A DNA stretch of 60,612 bases from Gemmatimonadaceae bacterium (GCA_019752115.1 JAIEMN010000077.1:1-60612); one strand, 5' to 3'; positions 36,520 through 45,225 are shown, counted from the stretch's first letter. Numbers and translations: made by a program. The notes: generated by a model from the sequence alone, not told the origin.

Positions 36520-37341
36520 TCACGCACTCTCGGCGGCGGACATCAGCTCGCGATTAGGCCGCCGTGGTTGACTCACCCGCCACGCCAGCGCGAGCAGCGC
36601 TCCAAAGACGGTGAATCCCAGCACGAAACCTGTCGCACGCCCCGGGGAGGCGACCAGGGCGGTCATGGCCTTCGTCTGATCGGCCTGGGCCACCAGGAAT
36701 TGGACGTAGCCGTCGGCCAGAAAGAACACACTGGTGAGGAGCCACGGCCACCCGGTTCGCCAACGCCTCAGGAAGAACAGCAGGCCGACGACGGCGCCCA
36801 CGATCGCGCTCATCTGTCCCGCCTCCGCAAATCGGGGTGGCGTTCCCGGTCCCTCGGCCCGAAACCCCGGGACGTAGCTGATCAGGGTGAAGAACAACGC
36901 GATCGCCATGAACATCAAGGCGGTGCTGAGCAGCAGTGCCCCGTGCACCTGACGATTCCGCCGCAGCACGAAGGCGAGCAGCATGAGCAGCGCGACTTCC
37001 AGGGTGAACGCGACATTCTGCACCACGAGTGTGTCGGCGCGTCCGACGATCGCGTCCTTGGCGGCTGAATGCACGGTCAGGAGCGACACGCTGGCCACGA
37101 CGATCGGTCCCGCCACGAAGATCGACGTGCCGATGACCCGATGCCGGCGAAAGTTCCGCTGACGCAGCAAGACGAGTTGACCGAGCAACAGCAGAAGCCA
37201 GGCCACACTGGTCACGATGTGCAGGGACTGGTACGGGTCTGGCCACGACTGATCGCCGGTCAACAGGCTGGAGAACCCGACTAGGCTAAGCGCGATAACC
37301 AGTACGACAAAGGCGATCTCCAGCGCATACGTCTGCCTCAT
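36520..37341 (-). CDS. Multi-helix membrane protein, unknown function
   Basis: A 273-residue protein with about eight hydrophobic helices (ALEIAFVVLVIALSLVGF, SLHIVTSVAWLLLLLGQLVL, ALMFMAIALFFTLISYVPGF, and a last helix with LGFTVFGALLALAWRV). Histidines and FRRHRVIG next to helix 3 parallel the smaller membrane protein encoded at 32986-33693. Start is the ATG before RQTYALE. No family name can be given. Confidence 0.62.
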   Translation of the reverse strand: MRQTYALEIAFVVLVIALSLVGFSSLLTGDQSWPDPYQSLHIVTSVAWLLLLLGQLVLLRQRNFRRHRVIGTSIFVAGPIVVASVSLLTVHSAAKDAIVGRADTLVVQNVAFTLEVALLMLLAFVLRRNRQVHGALLLSTALMFMAIALFFTLISYVPGFRAEGPGTPPRFAEAGQMSAIVGAVVGLLFFLRRWRTGWPWLLTSVFFLADGYVQFLVAQADQTKAMTALVASPGRATGFVLGFTVFGALLALAWRVSQPRRPNRELMSAAESA

Positions 37342-37527
37342 GCGCCCCTCTCCATGCTCGGCGTGCGCCACACCAACAGCGGCGCCCGCGCGCCGACCGA
37401 GTCGGCGACGGGACGCGCGGACGTCCGAATATGGCATCGATTCCGCCCCGTTGCCGCTGCAGTGCATCCAATGGCCGCACCGGTGGCGCCTGGATCGAAC
37501 GCCGCCGCGACTCGTGATATGCGGGGA

Positions 37528-38070
37528 TTACCAGCCCGTGCGAATCCCCGTGTCCATCGCGTGACTGAACACGCGGACGGTCCGCCCGACCGCCGAGAAC
37601 GAGGCGATCTCCGCCCAGCGAGGGCCGCGGCCTCGCACGTCGAGTTGCCCCCATCCGAGCGATAGCAGATAGAGCTCGCCATGCGCCATGTCGAAGGGGA
37701 GAATCCGTCGGTCGTCACCTGACGCATTCCCGGGAATGCGATAGAGATGCAGCCCGTGTTCACGATGGAAGGCCACCGCCACGGTCGGCTGCGCGGACGT
37801 CGTAGTCAGCTCAACCTTCCACTTCGGATTGGTGTACCCGGCGGGGAGCAGCGGCTGCGCGACCCACCCGGCGATCGCCCGCAGCGCGATCAGCGAAGCC
37901 GCGCTCAATACGAACGCGCGTGCCATGAGACGCGCGCCGAATGCGCGCCGCGCCGGCAGCAGCGGCTCGGCGTGTGGCGCCAGAGGCTGGCGCGCGCCGG
38001 GAAACGCGGAGGGCGAACGCGTTGGCCGAGCGTCAACGCGATGCAGGAAGGGATCGGAGGTGGCGGTCAT
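37528..38070 (-). CDS. Uncharacterised protein with one membrane segment
   Basis: A 180-residue protein with an Arg/Pro-rich N-terminal tail, one hydrophobic segment (FVLSAASLIALRAIAGWVAQPLL; about 50-70) and an outside domain with KWKVELTTTSAQ, HREHGLHLYRIPG and MAHGELYLLSLGWGQLDVRG. It is therefore probably a single-pass or secreted protein. No family was recognised. The ATG before TATSDPF is chosen; a longer form adds 22 residues. Confidence 0.5.
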   Translation of the reverse strand: MTATSDPFLHRVDARPTRSPSAFPGARQPLAPHAEPLLPARRAFGARLMARAFVLSAASLIALRAIAGWVAQPLLPAGYTNPKWKVELTTTSAQPTVAVAFHREHGLHLYRIPGNASGDDRRILPFDMAHGELYLLSLGWGQLDVRGRGPRWAEIASFSAVGRTVRVFSHAMDTGIRTGW

Positions 38071-38148
38071 GGAGATCTTCAAATTGGAGAATGCATCAAG
38101 CGGCCATCGGCAGGACGCTCCCATCCTCATGGCCAATCTGCGCTCGCG

Positions 38149-39738
38149 TTACGCGTCCAGCGCGGGGTGACGCGCCGGCCGTGCGAGCGCACGTTCGCAG
38201 GCGTACGCGATCCGCAACTGGACCGCCTCGGTGTAGCGCTCGCCCGCAAATTGCACGCCCGTGGGCAGGCCATCGGCGTCGAAACCCGTGGGGAGACACA
38301 CGCTCGGCGTGCCGGCCAGGTTCATCGGCGCCGCCAGCGAGTCGATGGCGCGCAGCGGCGGCGAGTAGGAGCCGATGTAGGTGGCCAGCACCGCCGCTAA
38401 CGTGTCGGTACCACCATAGAACACCTCGGGCTGAATGGATGCCCCGAAGCGCCCACCGGGCGCCAGCACCGTATCGACGCTGCGCAGCGCGCGGCGGAAG
38501 GCGCGGCTGAACTCAGCGCGCTCGCGCTGGGCCTTCTCATAGTCAGCCTGACTGACCTTCTGGCCGGCGTCGAGAAAGTCGCGGAAGTACGCGCCGTACT
38601 GCTCGCGCGTTGCCGGATACAGACGGGCGTGGATCCGGACCGCTTCATACTGCATGATCGGCCACAGCTGCGCCGAGATCCCCGCCATGTCGGGCAGCTG
38701 CATCGGGACGATCGTCGCCCCCAAGTCGCGCAGGAGGTCGCGCACCTGCCCTGCCGCCGTGATCTGCGCGGGCTCAATGCCGGACAACAGATACGTCTCG
38801 TCGATACCCACCCGAACCCCCTTCAGTGACGGCGCGCCCCGCAGCGCAGCCACACTCGTGCTCGCGCGCGCCCCACGGGTCGTCGCGTCGAGCGGATCGG
38901 CTCCGGCGATGGCGTCGAAGATGTGCGCCACGTCGAGCACGCAACGGGCCATCGGCCCCACGTGATCCAATGAGTGCGACAGGCCCCATACCCCATGTCG
39001 GCTCACCTGTCCGAAGGTCGGCTTGAGGCCAACGATTCCATTCTGACAGGACGGCCAGCGGATCGACCCGCCGGTATCCGTCCCGATGCTGCCGAAGCAG
39101 AGCCCCGCTGCGACGGCGACGCCCGAGCCACTCGAGGAACCACCCGGCCAGCGGTCGGCGACCCAGGGATTGATCGGGACCGGATAGGTTCGGGCATAGC
39201 CCGTCATGGCCCCTTCACACAGGTTCGCCTTGCCGACGATGACCGCGCCCGTGCGCCGCAACCGGGCCACCACGGTCGCGTCCACGGTGGGCACGCGGTT
39301 CGCAAACTGCGCCAGCCCCGCCGTCGTTCGGACGCCCTTGGTATCACACAAGTCCTTCACGCTGATCGGAATGCCCTGCAGCGCGCTCCGTATGCGTCCG
39401 GCGCGAAACTCAGCATCCGCCCGTCGCGCTTCGGCCATCGCCGACTCGGGCATCAGGGTGAGATACGCGTGCAAGCGACCATCGAGCCGCTCGATACGGC
39501 TCAGCTGTTGCTCCAACAGCTGCACGGCGGTGAGCTCGCCTCGCCGCAACGCCTGCGCCACGTCATCCAGCGTACGGTAGAGGAGCCCGTCGTCCGCATC
39601 CGCAGCACCGCGAGGCAGCGCCGCGGCGCTCGTCGGCACCCATGGCAACGTGGCGCACGCGAGCAAGGCGGCGAGGGCCTCCCGTCGATCCATCGCGCCT
39701 GCCGCCCCTGCTACCGCTGACCGCTTCGATGCATCCAT
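38149..39738 (-). CDS. Amidase signature family enzyme, exported
   Basis: A 529-residue amidase. The Ser-cisSer-Lys triad is visible: lysine in GIPISVKDLCDT, the glycine/serine-rich WPGGSSSGSGVAVAAG, and the nucleophile serine in GTDTGGSIRWPS. An N-terminal DRREALAALLACATLPW stretch suggests export, possibly by Tat. Start could be the first ATG or another 15 codons later at that stretch. It hydrolyses an unknown amide; similar enzymes are annotated as aspartyl/glutamyl-amidotransferase A-like or peptide amidase. Confidence 0.9.
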   Translation of the reverse strand: MDASKRSAVAGAAGAMDRREALAALLACATLPWVPTSAAALPRGAADADDGLLYRTLDDVAQALRRGELTAVQLLEQQLSRIERLDGRLHAYLTLMPESAMAEARRADAEFRAGRIRSALQGIPISVKDLCDTKGVRTTAGLAQFANRVPTVDATVVARLRRTGAVIVGKANLCEGAMTGYARTYPVPINPWVADRWPGGSSSGSGVAVAAGLCFGSIGTDTGGSIRWPSCQNGIVGLKPTFGQVSRHGVWGLSHSLDHVGPMARCVLDVAHIFDAIAGADPLDATTRGARASTSVAALRGAPSLKGVRVGIDETYLLSGIEPAQITAAGQVRDLLRDLGATIVPMQLPDMAGISAQLWPIMQYEAVRIHARLYPATREQYGAYFRDFLDAGQKVSQADYEKAQRERAEFSRAFRRALRSVDTVLAPGGRFGASIQPEVFYGGTDTLAAVLATYIGSYSPPLRAIDSLAAPMNLAGTPSVCLPTGFDADGLPTGVQFAGERYTEAVQLRIAYACERALARPARHPALDA

Positions 39739-39785
39739 GCGACCGCACTCTCCAGGAAGGTGGGAAGACACACAGCGTTGCCGAA

Positions 39786-40165
39786 CTACGCCAGGCTATC
39801 GATGCGATGCAGCGACGGACGCCGCCGCCGCCACGTGAAGAGCCCCGCCATCACCGCGCACGCGAGGAGTCCGAGACCGTACAGATTGGCGAGTCCAAGC
39901 AGCCACGTGGGAGGCGTTCGCTTCGCGGATGTGGACTCGGGCACGGTGCACTGGCTGGAATGGATTCGCCATCGCACTCACCGAGTATGCAGACCGGTCG
40001 CCCGCGGCGCGAGCGGACGCGAGACATGGCTCGGGCAACCCGCCGAACGACACGCCCGACGGCAGCACGTGCGCGGTAAACGCCGCGTACAAGCCTGCCG
40101 TCTTCGACGAGACTGTCAGCGGTCGCCCCGACGTCGGTCCGTAGTTCCGCCTTGACCGTCGGCAA
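39786..40165 (-). pseudogene. Third gene of the ABC operon, broken by two apparent frameshifts
   Basis: Coding-like codon use (G/C in third positions) moves through three frames in one 380-base stretch. It begins with ATG and AELRTDVGATADSLVEDG, shifts to TAGLYAAFTAHVLPSGVSFGG and RSAYSVSAMANPFQPVH, then shifts again to TVPESTSAKRTPPTW, a membrane helix (LYGLGLLACAVMAGLF) and RRRRPSLHRIDSLA with a stop. The likely original product was a protein of about 125 residues with one C-terminal helix, encoded 6 bases after the ATPase gene. Sequencing error is the alternative. No family was recognised. Confidence 0.6.
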
Positions 40166-40171
40166 CCGGAG

Positions 40172-40945
40172 TCATTCGTCCTCTCCCCAAACGCGTCCAG
40201 GAACCGCCAGCGCGCTGTTGGCCCGCAGCAGTTCGATCGTTCGCTGTTCGAACGCCTGCGGATTCCTGGCGGCGGACCGAAGGAGCTCCTCGTCCAACGC
40301 CATGGCGACCTTGCCATCCGCGAGCACCAGCCCGGTATCGCACGCGCTCGCGAGTGTGCCAAGATCATGCAGCGCCGTCATCAGCGTGAGGCCGCCATCA
40401 ACCATCACGCGCAGGGCGTGTCGTAGATCAAAACTGGCGACCGGATCGAGCCAATTGAATGGCTCGTCCAGTACCACGAACGCCGGGTCCCCCACAAAGG
40501 CGAGCATGATCGCAATGCGCTGCCGCGTCCCGGCCGAGCAGTCACCGATCCAGCGGTCAAGTAGGGCATCCAGTCCGAGGGCGGTACGCAGCGGAGCCAT
40601 GCGCGGGGAGAAGTGGTCCACGCTTCCGCCGATCAGCTCCAGCAGCTCGCGCACCCGCAAGGCATCGGGTAGCGTGTCAGTCGGAGGCGCGAAACCGAAT
40701 CGTGTTGCGCGTGCGGCTCGATCCATGCTCAGTTCATCGCCGTCAATGCGGCAGGACCCACCGGCAAATGGCAACCGGCCGGCGACGGCGCGCAGCAGGG
40801 TAGACTTGCCCGATCCGTTCGCCCCAATCAAGCCGAACCACGATCCCCGGCTCACGGCGAAACTGATGCCGTGAATGACCCGCACCCCGGAGCGCTCCAC
40901 GGATACGGCATCAAGGTGAACGATCGGCGTCACGCGAGCATCCAC
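40172..40945 (-). CDS. ABC transporter ATP-binding protein
   Basis: A 257-residue ATPase subunit. Walker A is GANGSGKSTLL, the signature is a divergent CSAGTRQRIAIM, Walker B is VVLDEPFNWLD, and the H-loop lies in LMTALHDLGTL. The segment before Walker A (VHLDAVSVERSGVRVIHG) is typical of export-type or heterodimer ATPases. Its start overlaps the permease gene by 16 bases. Export of a small or hydrophobic compound is possible; substrate unknown. Confidence 0.92.
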   Translation of the reverse strand: MDARVTPIVHLDAVSVERSGVRVIHGISFAVSRGSWFGLIGANGSGKSTLLRAVAGRLPFAGGSCRIDGDELSMDRAARATRFGFAPPTDTLPDALRVRELLELIGGSVDHFSPRMAPLRTALGLDALLDRWIGDCSAGTRQRIAIMLAFVGDPAFVVLDEPFNWLDPVASFDLRHALRVMVDGGLTLMTALHDLGTLASACDTGLVLADGKVAMALDEELLRSAARNPQAFEQRTIELLRANSALAVPGRVWGEDE

Positions 40946-41919
40946 GTCGTTGTCGCTGACCGCCGCAGCAACAGCCAGAGCATGGCGATCGCGACGAGGG
41001 GCGTCATGATGGGCAGAGAGAATGCGACCAATATCAGCAGCGCGACCAGGATCGAGACAAGCACATCAGCGGAGCGCTTGCCGTGAAGGCGATAGGCCAA
41101 GATGCGCATGGTCATGAGCAGCAAGGCCGCGATCGCGATCGCCGCGACAATGCCGGCCGCCATCACATCCACGGCCAGTGCGCACATGAGCGGAGCCAGT
41201 GCCACAAACAGCAGCGCGCCCCGCGCGTGTCGTGCAATGATCTGCCATGGACTCTGTCCCGCGATCGTCAAAAAGCGAACGAGTCCATGCTCAACGACGG
41301 TCAGCGCCAGGACCATGATGGCCGCCTGAAGGCCAGCAATGGCCCTGATGGCGATGGTGCCCACAACGCCTGCCAGAAGCCAGAGTGACAACGACAACGT
41401 TGCCGCACTGACCATTCCGGCTCGCGGATGCTGCACCCATGATCTGATCATCCGCCGGTATCGCAGCGCTTGCACGGCTCGTTCGGAGGGGCCGAAACCG
41501 AGTATCCCACCACCGACCAGGGCACCGGCCGCGTAGGCCGGCAGGCTCACGAGCATGAGGGAGGGACGGGCGACGAGCGTGACGACGGCCAGCACGAGCA
41601 ACCCGACCGCGTGCCCAGCGATCAGGTAGCGTTGGCGCGTCGGCGCGCGCAACGCATCGGCGGCCAAGGCACCGTCACAGGCATGGAAAGCCAGGCGCAC
41701 CGCGATCACTCGTCCCGCCGTGAGGCCGACTGCACCTCCGACGGCCAAAGCGGCCCACGACGCTTCGGTCCATGGGCGATGCGCGAGTGAGGTGCGCAGT
41801 CCGGCGACAAGCATGAGCAGGCCGATCACTGCGATCAGCTTGTCCTGCCACGGCGCCAATGTGGCGCGAATACTATTGACCACGATCCGGCGGTCATACG
41901 CGAACAGGCGGTCGCTCAT
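40930..41919 (-). CDS. ABC transporter membrane protein
   Basis: A 329-residue membrane protein with about eight to ten hydrophobic helices (LIAVIGLLMLVAGL, LIAGHAVGLLVLAVVTLVA, LAGVVGTIAIRAIAGLQAAIMVLAL, and near the end VSILVALLILVAFSLPIMTPLVA). It is upstream of and overlaps the ATPase gene, so it is the likely permease. The first transcribed gene of the operon; about 140 bases separate it from the cassette array boundary. Confidence 0.75.
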   Translation of the reverse strand: MSDRLFAYDRRIVVNSIRATLAPWQDKLIAVIGLLMLVAGLRTSLAHRPWTEASWAALAVGGAVGLTAGRVIAVRLAFHACDGALAADALRAPTRQRYLIAGHAVGLLVLAVVTLVARPSLMLVSLPAYAAGALVGGGILGFGPSERAVQALRYRRMIRSWVQHPRAGMVSAATLSLSLWLLAGVVGTIAIRAIAGLQAAIMVLALTVVEHGLVRFLTIAGQSPWQIIARHARGALLFVALAPLMCALAVDVMAAGIVAAIAIAALLLMTMRILAYRLHGKRSADVLVSILVALLILVAFSLPIMTPLVAIAMLWLLLRRSATTTWMLA

Positions 41920-42102
41920 AGCCTCGGTTGATCTGCTGAAATGGCGATCGGTCGGAGCGCGTCACACCACCGCGTGCCCGACCGCATTCGTCGCGACTCG
42001 CAACTGGCGAGGTGAAAATGGGCAACAGTGCAGCGCGGCGGAGTTCCTGATCTGCGAGAGTTAGGCGTGGACCAACTGATCAAACGGTTCAGACGGGCGG
42101 TC
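41920..42102. other. Junction between chromosome and the cassette array
   Basis: Non-coding. On the minus strand GCCTAAC (42059-42065 region) is a perfect recombination-box sequence (RYYYAAC), 37 bases from the first full site, as if a gene-less cassette ended here. No matching second arm was found to its left, so this may be a truncated last site. The rest would hold the ABC operon promoter, which I could not define. Confidence 0.4.
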
Positions 42103-42210
42103 AGCGAACGCCAAGCTCTGCCGCGGAGCCTCATAACGATGCGACAGGTGAGCGCAGCGAACTAGTCGCTCACCTTGATCAGCCCCGTCGGCAGCAGCGA
42201 CCCGTTAGCT
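42103..42210 (-). repeat. attC-like recombination site A
   Basis: An imperfect palindrome: outer boxes AGCGAAC and GTTAGCT, then arms AAGCTCTGCCGCGGAGCC and GCCCCGTCGGCAGCAGCG, which pair with two unpaired bases on the right arm. The centre is a perfect hairpin GGTGAGCG/CGCTCACC. The unpaired bases on this arm match the layout of integron attC sites only if the site is read on the minus strand. An IS481-family element begins 5 bases after its end. Confidence 0.8.
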
Positions 42211-42215
42211 CGCGT

Positions 42216-43509
42216 GGGTACAGTACAGGGACATGGTTCACACTTGTCCGGGGACATGGTTAACACTTTCCGAATCCCTTTTCGGAGTGATGACGATGCC
42301 TTGGCTGGAGACCAATCCCATGTTCGAGCGACATCACTTCGCGCAGGACCTCGCCAGCGGCCTGTGGACCATGACGGAACTGTGCGCCCGGTACGGGATC
42401 AGTCGCAACACCGGGTACAAATGGCGCGAGCGCTTCCTGGCCGCTGGCGTGGCGGGACTGAGTGAACACAGCCGTGCCCCGCTGAGCTCGCCCAGCGAGA
42501 CGTCGGCCGACACCGTCGCGCTGATCCTCGCGGAGCACGCCCGATATGGATGGGGTGCTCGAAAGATCTTGAAGCGACTGCAGACCAAGGACCCGACCGC
42601 CGAGTGGCCGGCACGGAGCACGATCTTCGACATCTTGGCGAGAAACGGGTGTGTTCGACGCCGCCGCTCGCGCACGCATTGGAAGCACCCGGGTGCCGCG
42701 CCGTTGCAGACGTCGGCGCCCAATCAAGTGTGGACCATCGACTTCAAAGGACAGTTTCGGACCCGTGATGGCATCTATTGCTATCCGTTGACCATCGTCG
42801 ATCACTTCAGTCGCTATGTGCTGTGTTGCCAGAGCTTTCCGGACGTGAAAGCGGACGGCGTGCGCCGCCAGCTGCGACAGCTCTTCCGTCGATTTGGACT
42901 CCCGGATGCAATCCGCAGTGACAACGGGGCACCGTTCGCTTCGAATGGCATTCACGGATTGAATCGCCTCAACGCGTGGTGGCTGCAACTCGGGATCGTG
43001 CATCAACGGATAACGCCAGCAAGTCCGCAAGAGAACGGCGCCCATGAACGCATGCATCGAGTACTGAAGGCGCAAGCCGCGAAGCCCGCGGCCGCGAATG
43101 CCAATCTGCAACAGCGGGTGTTCAATGCGTTCGTGCAGACGTACAACGAGATCAGGCCGCATGAAGCCCTCAACGACGAGACGCCGGCCTCGCGCTGGCA
43201 TCCCTCGACCCGCCCCTTTCCCAGGCGCGTCACCCCGCCCACATATCCCGGCCACTTCGAAGTACGGCGCGTCAGCAGCGCCGGCACCTTCCGCTTGCAC
43301 AACGGCCAACAGTTCCTCAGTCAGGCGCTCAACGACGAAATGATCGGCCTGGAAGAGATCGACGATGGCATTTGGAACGTGCTCTACTACCAAACCCTGC
43401 TCGGTCGATTCGACGAGCGCACACGCACCATTACCGGCGCGCCGTCACTCAAGAAAGACTGTTAACCATGTCCCCGGACAAAGTGTCACCTATCTTCCCG
43501 GCTGTTCAG
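42216..43509 (+). mobile_element. IS481-family insertion sequence, copy 1
   Basis: A 1294-base segment that recurs with no difference noticed at 57750-59043. Inner inverted repeats of 21 perfect bases lie at 42245-42265 and 43460-43480, and each end carries a second, less exact repeat 23-24 bases further out. The ends are set by where the two copies stop matching. No target duplication is visible. It lies between cassette site A and the higA antitoxin gene, and its last bases supply that gene's stop codon. Confidence 0.9.
42296..43465 (+). CDS. IS481-family transposase, copy 1
   Basis: A 389-residue DDE transposase. The N-terminal helix-turn-helix (WTMTELCARYGISRNTGYKW) and a second helical part (RYGWGARKILKRL) precede the rve integrase core. 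There the first Asp is in QVWTIDFKGQF, the second in IRSDNGAPF, and the Glu in SPQENGAHERMHR. The ATG eight bases after GGAG is chosen over one two codons earlier. The stop codon lies inside the right inverted repeat. Complete and apparently intact. Confidence 0.93.
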   Translation: MPWLETNPMFERHHFAQDLASGLWTMTELCARYGISRNTGYKWRERFLAAGVAGLSEHSRAPLSSPSETSADTVALILAEHARYGWGARKILKRLQTKDPTAEWPARSTIFDILARNGCVRRRRSRTHWKHPGAAPLQTSAPNQVWTIDFKGQFRTRDGIYCYPLTIVDHFSRYVLCCQSFPDVKADGVRRQLRQLFRRFGLPDAIRSDNGAPFASNGIHGLNRLNAWWLQLGIVHQRITPASPQENGAHERMHRVLKAQAAKPAAANANLQQRVFNAFVQTYNEIRPHEALNDETPASRWHPSTRPFPRRVTPPTYPGHFEVRRVSSAGTFRLHNGQQFLSQALNDEMIGLEEIDDGIWNVLYYQTLLGRFDERTRTITGAPSLKKDC

Positions 43510-43805
43510 TGCTGCAGTGGCTGCACTTCCTCTTCGAGACGCGCGCCAAGCAGGTCCCGTTGCGTCTCGAGATCGAAGCGCGCCTGTAGGTTGAGCCAGA
43601 ACCGATCGCTCGTTCCGAAGTAGCGCGCCAAGCGCAGGGCCGTGTCCGCCGTGATGCCACGCTTCCCGAGCACGATCTCATTGATGCGTCGCGCCGGCAC
43701 ACTCATGTCTTGGGCGAGCCGGTACTGCGAGAGCCCGAACGCTTCCAGAAAGTCGGCCTGGAGGATCTCGCCCGGGTGAATCGGCGCCAGCTTCTTTGTG
43801 GCCAT
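43506..43805 (-). CDS. higA: HigA-family antitoxin
   Basis: A 99-residue helix-turn-helix antitoxin of the HigA/VapI type: HPGEILQADFLEAFGLSQYRLAQ, then VPARRINEIVLGKRGITADTALRLARYF and RFWLNLQARFDLE. It neutralises the HigB RNase encoded 8 bases upstream and represses the operon through the palindrome before higB. The TGA stop is made of IS481 bases, so the tail may have been altered by insertion, though length is normal. Confidence 0.9.
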   Translation of the reverse strand: MATKKLAPIHPGEILQADFLEAFGLSQYRLAQDMSVPARRINEIVLGKRGITADTALRLARYFGTSDRFWLNLQARFDLETQRDLLGARLEEEVQPLQH

Positions 43806-43813
43806 GGCTCCTC

Positions 43814-44095
43814 CTAGTGGTAGTCCACGATCGCGACGTCCAGCGCGTTCCCGCTCTCCCAGCGAAAGCAAAGGCGCCACTGATCGTTAATACGAATGCT
43901 GTGCTGACCCGCCCGATCGGCTCGGAGCTTCTCCAGCCGATTTCCGGGTGGCACGCGCAGATCCTCCAGCCGTTCCGCCGCGTCGAGGAGCACGAGTTTG
44001 CGCAGCATGAGCCGGTGCAGCTCGGGCGGTAGACTACGGGGCCGCCCACGCCGGAAGAGGCGCTCCGTAGCCGGGTCGGCGAACGAGGTGATCAC
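43814..44095 (-). CDS. higB: HigB/RelE-family toxin
   Basis: A 93-residue ribosome-dependent mRNase of the HigB type: TERLFRRGR at the N-terminus, LLRKLVLLDAAERLEDLRVPPGN-like helix region and the end SIRINDQWRLCFRWESG, ALDVAIVDYH. Toxin-first gene order is the usual higBA arrangement. It starts at GTG, six bases after a -10 box, so it is probably translated from a leaderless mRNA. It is carried as cassette cargo, where toxin-antitoxin pairs commonly stabilise arrays. Confidence 0.9.
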   Translation of the reverse strand: MITSFADPATERLFRRGRPRSLPPELHRLMLRKLVLLDAAERLEDLRVPPGNRLEKLRADRAGQHSIRINDQWRLCFRWESGNALDVAIVDYH

Positions 44096-44101
44096 GGGAG
44101 A

Positions 44102-44130
44102 ATGTTAACGCATTCCGTTAATATCGGCAA
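44102..44130 (-). promoter_or_regulatory. higBA promoter and operator
   Basis: On the minus strand TTGCCG (44125-44130) and TAACAT (44102-44107) are 17 bases apart; the -10 box ends six bases before the higB GTG. The palindrome TTAACG-N5-CGTTAA (44105-44121) covers the spacer and part of the -10, the expected place for autoregulation by HigA. Confidence 0.7.
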
Positions 44131-44143
44131 GCGTTACTAACCG

Positions 44144-44160
44144 AGCGAACGCCCGCTTAG
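44144..44160 (-). repeat. Possible collapsed attC site between two cassette genes
   Basis: AGCGAACGCC, identical to the left outer box of site A, is followed at once by CGCTTAGG, similar to the right outer box CCGTTAGG. The 90 internal bases of a full site are missing. The stop codon of the 162-residue membrane protein lies in it, as stop codons do in other sites here. The match is short, so chance is possible. Confidence 0.4.
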
Positions 44161-44645
44161 GTGGCGCGGTGGATAACAGGCCGGGTCAGTGCGGCGAGCA
44201 GCAGGATCCCGGCGGCCAGACCGAGCACCCAGATGGCGCGATCCCACGCATACCAGGTCGCCGCCTGCGCCTGCAGTGCCGGGTCTACGACGTCGCGATA
44301 GCCCCCGGCGACCAGCCGGTCGAACATCGGTTCGACGAAGGTGCCCGCCGCCACACCGGCGAGGAGAAACAGCGCAAAGGCGCCGCCGAGGAGTGTTCGA
44401 CGGTCCGTCCGCCAATTGGCGATGAGGGCGAGCAGAAACAGTCCGCCGGTGAGCGCCGGAACCACGTCCCAAAAGGCGCTGCTGTCGTAGTGGTAAGGCC
44501 CTTCCAGGATGGCAAAGGAGCGCGGGGGCGCGGATTGGAGGACCCGCGCGATCATCGAGACCGCGAACAACTGTGCGCCGACCTGCACCAGGCAACTCAC
44601 GATCAGCGCCATCAACGTGAGGTTCGCGAGCAACCGACGTGTCAT
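44157..44645 (-). CDS. DUF1772/anthrone-oxygenase-like membrane protein
   Basis: A 162-residue protein with four hydrophobic helices (LLANLTLMALIVSCLVQVGAQ, VPALTGGLFLLALIAN, GGAFALFLLAGVAAGTF, IWVLGLAAGILLLAALT) and a loop with YHYDSSAFWDVVP. The size and layout recall DUF1772 proteins, but this is not certain. It is cassette cargo on the minus strand, upstream of higBA, reading toward site A. Confidence 0.55.
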   Translation of the reverse strand: MTRRLLANLTLMALIVSCLVQVGAQLFAVSMIARVLQSAPPRSFAILEGPYHYDSSAFWDVVPALTGGLFLLALIANWRTDRRTLLGGAFALFLLAGVAAGTFVEPMFDRLVAGGYRDVVDPALQAQAATWYAWDRAIWVLGLAAGILLLAALTRPVIHRAT

Positions 44646-44698
44646 GGCGACGCATCCTCGGTGGACGGAGTGGACGGAATCAATCGCTGGTGGGTGTC

Positions 44699-44807
44699 AC
44701 CGCACGCCAGGTGCTGTCGCGGAGCCTCAGAACAATGCGGCCGGCGAGCGCCGCGAGCCAGTCGCCATTCGTGATGCACCCCGTCGGCGGCAGCGCGCGA
44801 CGTCGCG
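44699..44807 (-). repeat. attC-like recombination site B (divergent)
   Basis: Left arm CGCACGCCAGGTGCTGTCGC and GGAGCCTCAGAACAATGCGG match site A with several changes. The centre hairpin is formed by GGCGAGCG and CGCCA; the right arm is ACCCCGTCGGCGGCAGCG. The outer boxes are degraded, so recombination activity may be weak. Confidence 0.7.
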
Positions 44808-44862
44808 CACCACAAGCAATCGGTGAGGCACGGGACGGCCGTGCGACACCGGTCGGGCCCCA

Positions 44863-45225
44863 TCAACGGCGGTTGCGACCTCCTCCCCTGCGGCGACGGC
44901 GTGGCGTCACCCGGACAAACGGGGGATCCGGATCAGGAGGTGCTGGCGGCGGTGTGTTGGCGCGCCATACCTGGCGCGCGACGACCACGAGAGCGGCCAC
45001 CGCAACTCCGACGAGGCCCTGCAGCCAGAGCGCCCAACCGCTGCCGAGGATCGCGCCGAACAGCGCGAGCAAGACCGTGCCGAGCAGGTAGCTGATCCCC
45101 CCGCCAACTACCTCATCCACCTGCTCGAACTCGGCCTCAGATGCCTCCGTCATGGCCACGAGATTTCGTCCGAGGCGGCGCGCGGCGGCGCGGCGCATTT
45201 CATTAGCGTTCGGTTTGTGTGGCAT
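44863..45225 (-). CDS. Cassette-borne membrane protein, unknown function
   Basis: A 120-residue protein: a charged N-terminal region (ANEMRRAAARRLGRNLVAM), two hydrophobic helices (ISYLLGTVLLALFGAILGSG and LQGLVGVAVAALVVVARQVW) and a Pro/Arg-rich tail ending RRRRRGGGRNRR. No family recognised. It lies between site B and the nucleotidyltransferase cassette gene, reading toward site B. Confidence 0.55.
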   Translation of the reverse strand: MPHKPNANEMRRAAARRLGRNLVAMTEASEAEFEQVDEVVGGGISYLLGTVLLALFGAILGSGWALWLQGLVGVAVAALVVVARQVWRANTPPPAPPDPDPPFVRVTPRRRRRGGGRNRR

